Origin: Deltaproteobacteria bacterium
GTDB lineage: Bacteria > Myxococcota > JACPTQ01
NCBI GenBank assembly: GCA_016192705.1
Contig: JACPTQ010000023.1
Span: 1 to 39,483 of the forward strand
Length of the DNA stretch: 39,483 bases
Direction: 5' to 3'
Part shown: in pieces, positions 36,101 to 39,483 of the stretch
Layout: every line of letters starts with the position of its first letter
Numbering within the stretch: the first letter of the stretch is position 1
Made by a program: the position numbers and the translations under genes
Notes under the pieces: model-generated
The model's input: only the letters and a program-made list of their open reading frames with translations
Database searches by the model: none
What the model was told of the DNA's origin: nothing

Positions 36101-37038
36101 TCGGAAACCTTGTCACCGCAACGCTTCCAGACGCGACTCGGATCGACTACGCGATCGACGGGTTGAATCGTCGCACCGCGAAGCGTGTGAACGGCGTCGT
36201 CACGCAAGGCTTCCTTTACGAGTCGCAACTTCGAATCGCTGCTGAACTCGACTCGGCCGGCGCCGTCGTCTCCCGCTTCGTTTACGCGACGCAAGCAAAC
36301 GTCCCCGATCTCATGGTCAAGGGCGGCGCGACGTATCGCCTCCTCCACGATCACTTGGGCTCGGTGCGTCTCGTCGTCAACACCGCAACCGGCACCATTG
36401 CCCAGCGCCTTGACTACGACGACTGGGGCCGCGTAACGCTCGACACCGCGCCCGGTTTCCAACCGTTCGCCTTCGCCGGCGGCCTCTACGACGCGCACAC
36501 CACGCTCACCCGCTTCGGCGCCCGCGACTACGACGCCGAAACCGGCCGCTGGACGACGAAAGACCCCATCCGCTTCGAGGGCGACGATACCAATCTCTAC
36601 GGCTACGTCGTCAATGACCCGGTGAATTGGATCGACCCGGGGGGAGAGGTATTGGCTGGCGGTGGTTTCTGGGGCTGGTTCGGCCGTGGGTTCGGCCGTG
36701 GTGGACCTGGGCTTGGAGGCGCACGCGGCGCAGGCCGGGGCCTGGGGCCTCGCGGTGGGTCCAAGCCTGATTGGACGCGTCCAATTGGCCCGCAGATACC
36801 AGCGAGCGTGAAACGAGCCAAGGATTTTCCGACCTACTTGGAGAAAGAAACACCAGAACAGCTTTGTAAAATGCTGGGCGGGGGTGGCAAGAAAGCTCGC
36901 GACGCTCAGAGGGCCTTGAAAGCTCTTAAGGATAAGAATCGTCTGCTTCCGAAGGGTAAGGTGCCGCACCGTGGCTTTGTGCCACCCTGGGGTCCACTGA
37001 CTGACGACGAATTCGGAAGTGGGCGCGATCCGATTTAG
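30142..37038 (+). CDS. Giant secreted NHL/RHS protein with variable C-terminal tip (putative polymorphic toxin)
   Basis: The 2298-aa product starts after AAAAGGAGG with a Sec signal (MRHSAFLFGALLVAANAGDV, ending RAHA). In order: a Pro/Ala hexamer-encoded linker (about 26-41); an Ig-like segment PPSISITSPQNGATV (about 177-260); two Cys-rich modules of the DGCGGTQNCGAC type (about 264-353); a carboxypeptidase-regulatory-like domain (about 407-490); NHL propeller repeats such as IADTGNHRIRKVTPDGRIRT (about 934-1303); and YD/RHS repeats (about 1317-2150). The RHS core closes with YDAETGRWTTKDPIRFEGDD and ends at IDPGG (about 2169). The remaining 129 residues are Gly-rich, then basic and helical, and differ from any part of the core. 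They occupy the place of a toxin domain. I cannot name its activity. NHL plus RHS recalls teneurin-like proteins. Confidence 0.94.
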   Translation: MRHSAFLFGALLVAANAGDVRAHASPPPPPAPAPASASATACVAFGPERFERQRRHERWESRVFARKNPNGVFTLVAETTNIHAARLTLNGVALLAPRDFEGRGDRPCPKHRHHCRCKKPRPCTRGDLNPQRGHHNPERFLFRCAVALAGTNTLRVKLKGKPGSSLTTIIEDADRTPPSISITSPQNGATVSATPIRVLGTVDDASATVSVTAAAPVPANATVSASVFFASVPLAEGSNTVTAIARDTCGNEGRAVVTVTLCTPRTCADAGATCGTIFDGCGGTQNCGACTVPETCGGDGVANRCGCSPDNVAACSGKDCGDVTNNCAQTVSCGTCSAPKTCGGAGSPNVCGLPGPPLPPDPATVAPPVAPAVTTTVAASTEFLYTGATAIQTGVDAGTIEPIRAAVIRGRVVARDGTTSVPGATVTIVGHPELGQTLTRADGAFDLAVNGNASLIVRVEKPGFLSADHPAAPVAQDFTVLADIVLVALDSAATPVDLAAPTMQVARASAVTDESGTRRATVLIPAATTATIVHPDGTTTTPAQLTIRATEITVGPSGPAAMPAPLPATTGYTYAIEFTADEALAAGATTVRFSQPLIHYVDNFLNFPVGIAVPTGYYDRALGVWIASDNGRIIRVLSIAAGLANLDINGTGTAATPTALATLGVTDDERAKLATLYAPGQSVWRVPIPHFTTWDCNWTSGPPLDATPPREEAPGTTLASDVDMCAGGSTAVGGAGGTASSSSTSVINQTQAVNHTTTVAGAGTSMTYQSDRAPGRASSRAITIPVSESSSPPASLARIDVEVSVAGRSYKSSLPPTSGQRHTVVWDGLDVYGRVVQGAQTATVTINYAYPASYADPGDLRRAFGFRGNGFEFAPARNEFVFSQSYRVPLGGSIDPRDTGLGGFTFAMHHSYNPISRVVYLGNGREQRASQRLPGTIETIAGNGSPGELLYAPLTTSAFSAVGAPSGLVYDSVGNLHISDTVARLTRVLRSNDTLTTSTGWFAYRQRFVQANFMQPGGLALSPGGDLVIADSRNSWVLRVLSDGWIYPWLGQALLSDISTVVPCTIPVGENVARGGFAGDNELEVAQFYAWLCGPRDVWFDSEGSLFIADTFNHRIRKLTPDGTIRTIAGNGWQGFSGDVDPYETDPIMMMFNGIATMASLNTPSGVSVDRAGNVYIADTGNHRIRKVTPDGRIRTVAGTYGAGFSGDDGPARFASLSSPRDVVARDDGSFFIADTGNHRVRRVGSDGIITTVAGTGSAGFGGDREPARLAQLNAPVAIALDPTGRLTIADTGNNRVRRVEPSYPGFTNAAITIASEDGSELFLFDKAGRHLRTIDSTTGVVVWDFVYTSSGALASVTDRDGLVTRIERDAAGVATAVVAPHGQRTEFAYDANGYLARIVDPAGATQTFTYDPGGLAAQVTDARGGVYRFTYDAWGRLSRVDDPVGAATQFSGFEFGFDSQSNVRTAEGRLSTFSATKKPSGLDFYNFTDFDGTMTVTNERRGESGTETAPDGTVTAWTYGPDPRFKMQSPIASGSVRTPSGLTLAVSTSRAATLIDPSDLTSVAAASETVAVNGRAYVAAFSSSPTKQVVETSPSGRRVTRGLDALDRVTLEEVPGITPWEYAYDAEGRVVAVTQGARMASLAYNAAGFLSSVVDPLGRSWGYSYDAVGRVTKEVLPDLREVRYTYDGNGNVTSVTPPFRPAHNFSYTPFDLESEYAPPPVVTPSATTYSYNLDRQLTHVTRPDGQVIDVGYDTGGRLASVAQARGTIAFTYDTAGRPATATATAPATAPESVSFAYDGFLLTSATATGSAPGVVAYSYDNDFRVTSISVNGAAIAYSYDADSLLTQAGALTLTRDPQNGFIRSTTVGSIATSYTYDSYGDLASIAAPNFSVTYSRDSLGRITRKSETLNSQLSTLDYSYDSAGRLASGGGGTYTYDGNGNRLPGVYDDQDRLLSFGTATYTYHANGDLSSKTNPTGTTSYTYDALGNLVTATLPDATRIDYAIDGLNRRTAKRVNGVVTQGFLYESQLRIAAELDSAGAVVSRFVYATQANVPDLMVKGGATYRLLHDHLGSVRLVVNTATGTIAQRLDYDDWGRVTLDTAPGFQPFAFAGGLYDAHTTLTRFGARDYDAETGRWTTKDPIRFEGDDTNLYGYVVNDPVNWIDPGGEVLAGGGFWGWFGRGFGRGGPGLGGARGAGRGLGPRGGSKPDWTRPIGPQIPASVKRAKDFPTYLEKETPEQLCKMLGGGGKKARDAQRALKALKDKNRLLPKGKVPHRGFVPPWGPLTDDEFGSGRDPI
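30229..30267 (+). repeat. Hexamer tract inside the RHS signal-proximal linker
   Basis: The same CCCGCW-type hexamers as in the neighbouring intergenic tracts, here read in frame as Pro-Ala, Ser-Ala and Thr-Ala dipeptides just after the signal peptide. Confidence 0.7.
35476..35520 (+). repeat. Hexamer tract inside the RHS core
   Basis: CCCGCT/ACCGCA-type hexamers encode a Pro-Ala/Thr-Ala run between two YD repeats. The corresponding place in the displaced RHS copy (38764-38808) has a tract of different length and order, which points to repeat turnover. Confidence 0.7.
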
Positions 37039-37087
37039 CGCCGGCTGAGTTTCGCGACCTTAGTACTCGAAGTGAAGGTGGAATGAA

Positions 37088-37867
37088 ATGAAAAGCGTTT
37101 TAATTAAAATTGATTCACTGATGCGTTCAGACAACTTCGCGCAAGCGCTAGAAATGATCCGCCGACTCAAGCCAGGGACGATCGTACATCCAGATCTGAT
37201 GGTCAGGGAGGCCACCTGTCGTGCGATGTTGAACTGTGATGAAATTGGGTTTCCAGCGGATGGCCGAGTTGTTCTGCAAGTCCAGCGTCTCCTGACACGG
37301 GCCGTAGCTACAGACCCATGGTTTGTACAAGCTTTACTCGAACTGGCTTGGCACTACCGTAACACTCGCGACGACGCACGGCGGGCGCGTCCTCTTTTTG
37401 AACGGGCTTTTGAGATTTGTCGCTGGCAAATGACGGAGACGATTGACGGCCTCGCACGGTGCATCGCCGAAACGGAATCAAAGGCGGCGGGCCTCCGGTT
37501 TCTTTCATCGGTCCAGAAACGGCTCGTAAACAAAAAAGAACTCGCGAAAACGCAGCGTGAGATTCGCGACTATCTACGACGTGGGGGTCGTGGCGCAAAA
37601 GCCGAAGCTGAACGACGGTCGTATCTAAGGTGGCTGTTGGGGAGAAGGCCCAAGAACCGGCCCAAGGGGTGGACGCCACGCGGGTACTGGCAAAAGATCC
37701 TCTACGAGGTGGCCAACCCTGTCAACAATGGGGCAGCGAGACTGGCGACAAAGACGGGGACGGAGGAGGCCGTCGAAAAAGGCCGGGGCGGCGGAGTCCG
37801 TAAGAAGAATAAGAGCGCGCCTCGCGGCGCGCCGAGAAAGCGCTCCCGAACGCGCCGGAGCGAATGA
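37088..37867 (+). CDS. Putative immunity protein next to the RHS tip
   Basis: The 259-aa product starts at 37088, 50 bp after the RHS stop, with AAGGTGG upstream. Residues 1 to about 165 are predicted helical hairpins resembling TPR/Sel1-like repeats (DNFAQALEMIRRLKPGTIV, ALLELAWHYRNTRDDARRAR). No signal peptide is present, so it would be cytoplasmic. The first 300 bp are visibly richer in A and T than the surroundings, as is the preceding tip. The last 70 residues are basic, low-complexity and GC-rich (for example RKKNKSAPRGAPRKR) and may be a recombinational add-on. Position directly after a variable RHS tip is the basis for the immunity call; no sequence family is recognised. Confidence 0.75.
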   Translation: MKSVLIKIDSLMRSDNFAQALEMIRRLKPGTIVHPDLMVREATCRAMLNCDEIGFPADGRVVLQVQRLLTRAVATDPWFVQALLELAWHYRNTRDDARRARPLFERAFEICRWQMTETIDGLARCIAETESKAAGLRFLSSVQKRLVNKKELAKTQREIRDYLRRGGRGAKAEAERRSYLRWLLGRRPKNRPKGWTPRGYWQKILYEVANPVNNGAARLATKTGTEEAVEKGRGGGVRKKNKSAPRGAPRKRSRTRRSE

Positions 37868-37868
37868 G

Positions 37869-39483
37869 GTGGCGATAACGAAGGGCCGTGGGTTCCGCTT
37901 GGTGTTACTGGCGGCGGTGTGGGGTGTTGGTGGTTGCGGTGATGGGACGGTCGCGGCGACGTTTGCGGACGGGACAACGGCGCGCGTTACAGTGGGCCCG
38001 ACCCACGCTTTAAGATGCAGTCGCCAATCGCGAGCGGAAGCGTGCGAACACCCAGCGGCCTCACGCTTGCGGTTTCGACATCGCGAGCGGCAACGCTTAT
38101 CGACCCGAGCGATTTGACGAGCGTCGCGACGGCAACCGAGACGATGACCGTGAACGGGCGGGCGTATCAACGCACGTACGACTCCGCGACAAGTGGAGTG
38201 ACAGAGAGAAGTCCGGCGGGGCGCGACGCGGTTCGAATTCTGGACGCAAAGGGGCATGTCATCGAAGAGCGACTTCCCGGTTTCATTCCAATCGCTTATT
38301 CTTACGATGTGCTTGGTCAGTTGATTTCGAAGGCGCAAGGAGACCGCACGACAACGTATTCCTTTAATGCCGCGGGGCGCATCGAGAGCGAGACCGACGC
38401 GCTGTCGCGAACGCGGCGCTTTGAATACGACGCCGTGGGGCGCATCACGAAGGAGACTCTGCCCGACCAGCGGGAGCTGCTTCTTTCGTACGACGCAAAT
38501 GGTAATGCGACATCGATAACGCCGCCCGCTCGGCCTGCGCACAACTTCTCGTACACGCCGGTTGATTTGGAGTCGGAGTATGCGCCGCCCGCCGTCGTGA
38601 CACCGAGCGCGACGACGTACAGCTACAACTTGGATCGACAGTTGACGCGGGTGACGAGACCCGATGGGCAAGTGATCGATGTTGGGTACGATACGGGTGG
38701 CCGGCTTACGAGCGTAACGCAGCCGAGAGGGACGGTGAGTTACACATACGACACGGCCGGACGAACCGCTTCCGCTACCGCTCCCGCATCCGCTACCGCT
38801 ACCGCCTCTGTTTCTCCCGAAGTCGTCGCCTTTGCGTACGATGGATTTCTTCTGACATCCGCAAGTGCAACCGGCTCCGCTCCCGGTGTTGTCGCATACA
38901 GCTACGACAACGACTTTCGCGTGACGAGTGTTTCGGTGAACGGCGCCGCAGTGAATTTCGCCTACGACGCCGATTCGCTTCTGACCGACGCCGGTGCGCT
39001 CACGATCTCTCGCGACGCGCAGAACAGATCCACCACCGTCGGCTCGATCGCGACCTCATACACATACGATTCGTACGGCGATCTCGCGTCGATCGCCGCA
39101 CCAAACTTCAGCGTGACTCACACCCGCGATTCGCTCGGCCGTATTACGCGCAAGTCCGAAACCGTAAACGGTGCCGCCGCAACATTAGACTATGCCTACG
39201 ACTCGGCTGGTCGTCTCGCGTCGGGTGGCGGCGGGATGTACACGTACGACGGGAATGGGAATCGGCTCCCAGGCGTTTACGACGATCAAGATCGGCTGCT
39301 GTCGTTTGGCACAGCGACGTACACGTACAACGCGAATGGCGATCTGAGTTCGAAGACGAACCCGACCGGCACCACGAGCTACACGTACGACGCGCTTGGG
39401 AATCTCACGTCGGCTGTTCTTCCCGACGCGACTCGGATCGACTATGCGATCGACGCGCTCAATCGCCGCATCGCGAAGCGTGT
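37869..39483 (+). pseudogene. Displaced second RHS core, frameshifted and cut by the window end
   Basis: From 37994 to the window end one frame is open without stops and aligns with 34706 to about 36190 of the large RHS gene (GPDPRFKMQSPIASGSV onward), ending within the RHS core. Upstream, a second frame begins with GTG at 37869, one base after the immunity stop. It encodes a lipoprotein-like leader (GFRLVLLAAVWGVGGC) and then DGTVAATFADGTTARVTVG, which is RHS-like. The two frames join if one G is added to the run at 37994-37996, so a single-base deletion (or read error) separates them. Downstream sequence, outside the window, would hold this copy's own tip. It is either an intact short lipo-RHS gene with an error, or a silent cassette for tip exchange. 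Confidence 0.8.
38764..38808 (+). repeat. Hexamer tract inside the displaced RHS copy
   Basis: A run of CCGCTW/CCCGCA-type hexamers coding for Ser-Ala, Thr-Ala and Pro-Ala pairs. It occupies the same site as 35476-35520 in the large gene but with a different unit order and length. Confidence 0.7.

Noticed and set aside
37625-38671. 348-aa minus-strand frame across the immunity tail and displaced RHS copy
   Set aside because: It is antisense to clear RHS homology. The similar antisense frame opposite the main RHS gene (34588-35433) shows this is a by-product of YD-repeat codon use.

Overview
The window is high-GC DNA with the habits of a Myxococcota/deltaproteobacterial-type genome. The signs are Cys-rich lipoproteins with Asp-Ala-Gly-rich linkers, large secreted multidomain proteins, a type IV pilus minor-pilin cluster with a very large PilY1, and an RHS/NHL giant. 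This placement is inference from gene content; no rRNA, tRNA or other phylogenetic marker was found beyond EttA.

Left part (1-8.7 kb). A small outer-membrane-barrel-like protein, a Kazal-domain lipoprotein (minus), a polytopic glycosyltransferase with a TPR tail, an unknown lipoprotein and the translation factor EttA (minus). Two copies of a non-coding transposable element (1-584, cut by the window edge; 4480-5281) flank this stretch, and a third lies at 17846-18399. The elements have imperfect terminal inverted repeats and 8-bp target duplications. Copy 2 inserted into the last codons of the glycosyltransferase gene and supplies its present stop codon. Copies 1 and 2 each carry an inverted pair of nested hairpin repeats whose outer stem shows compensatory base changes; copy 3 lacks them.

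Middle part (8.8-21.6 kb). A plus-strand run encodes a glycine-rich barrel-like protein, a 737-aa exported protein, an alpha/beta hydrolase, a small four-TM protein, and a secreted caspase-like protease fused to an EF-hand and a formylglycine-generating-enzyme-like domain. Several of these genes overlap at stop/start. A minus-strand operon (small Cys-rich lipoprotein, then a 704-aa DUF4384-type lipoprotein) converges on it. I infer a cell-envelope caspase module. An NmrA-like oxidoreductase and a lipoprotein with six tandem beta-type repeats follow.

Pilus part (21.7-29.0 kb). fimT-pilV-pilW-pilX-pilY1 are in one direction, all overlapping or close except for a 262-bp foreign-looking segment before pilV. 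A near-consensus sigma-54-like site precedes fimT.

Right part (29.0-39.5 kb). Two convergent four-helix-bundle (S23/IVP-type) genes lie between direct copies of a C-rich hexamer tract, and related tracts recur inside the RHS genes. A 2298-aa signal-peptide/NHL/RHS protein ends in a short variable tip and is followed by a more AT-rich candidate immunity gene. After that comes a displaced second RHS core that runs off the window, with an apparent one-base deletion and a possible lipoprotein leader. This is the layout of a polymorphic toxin locus with an alternative C-terminal cassette.
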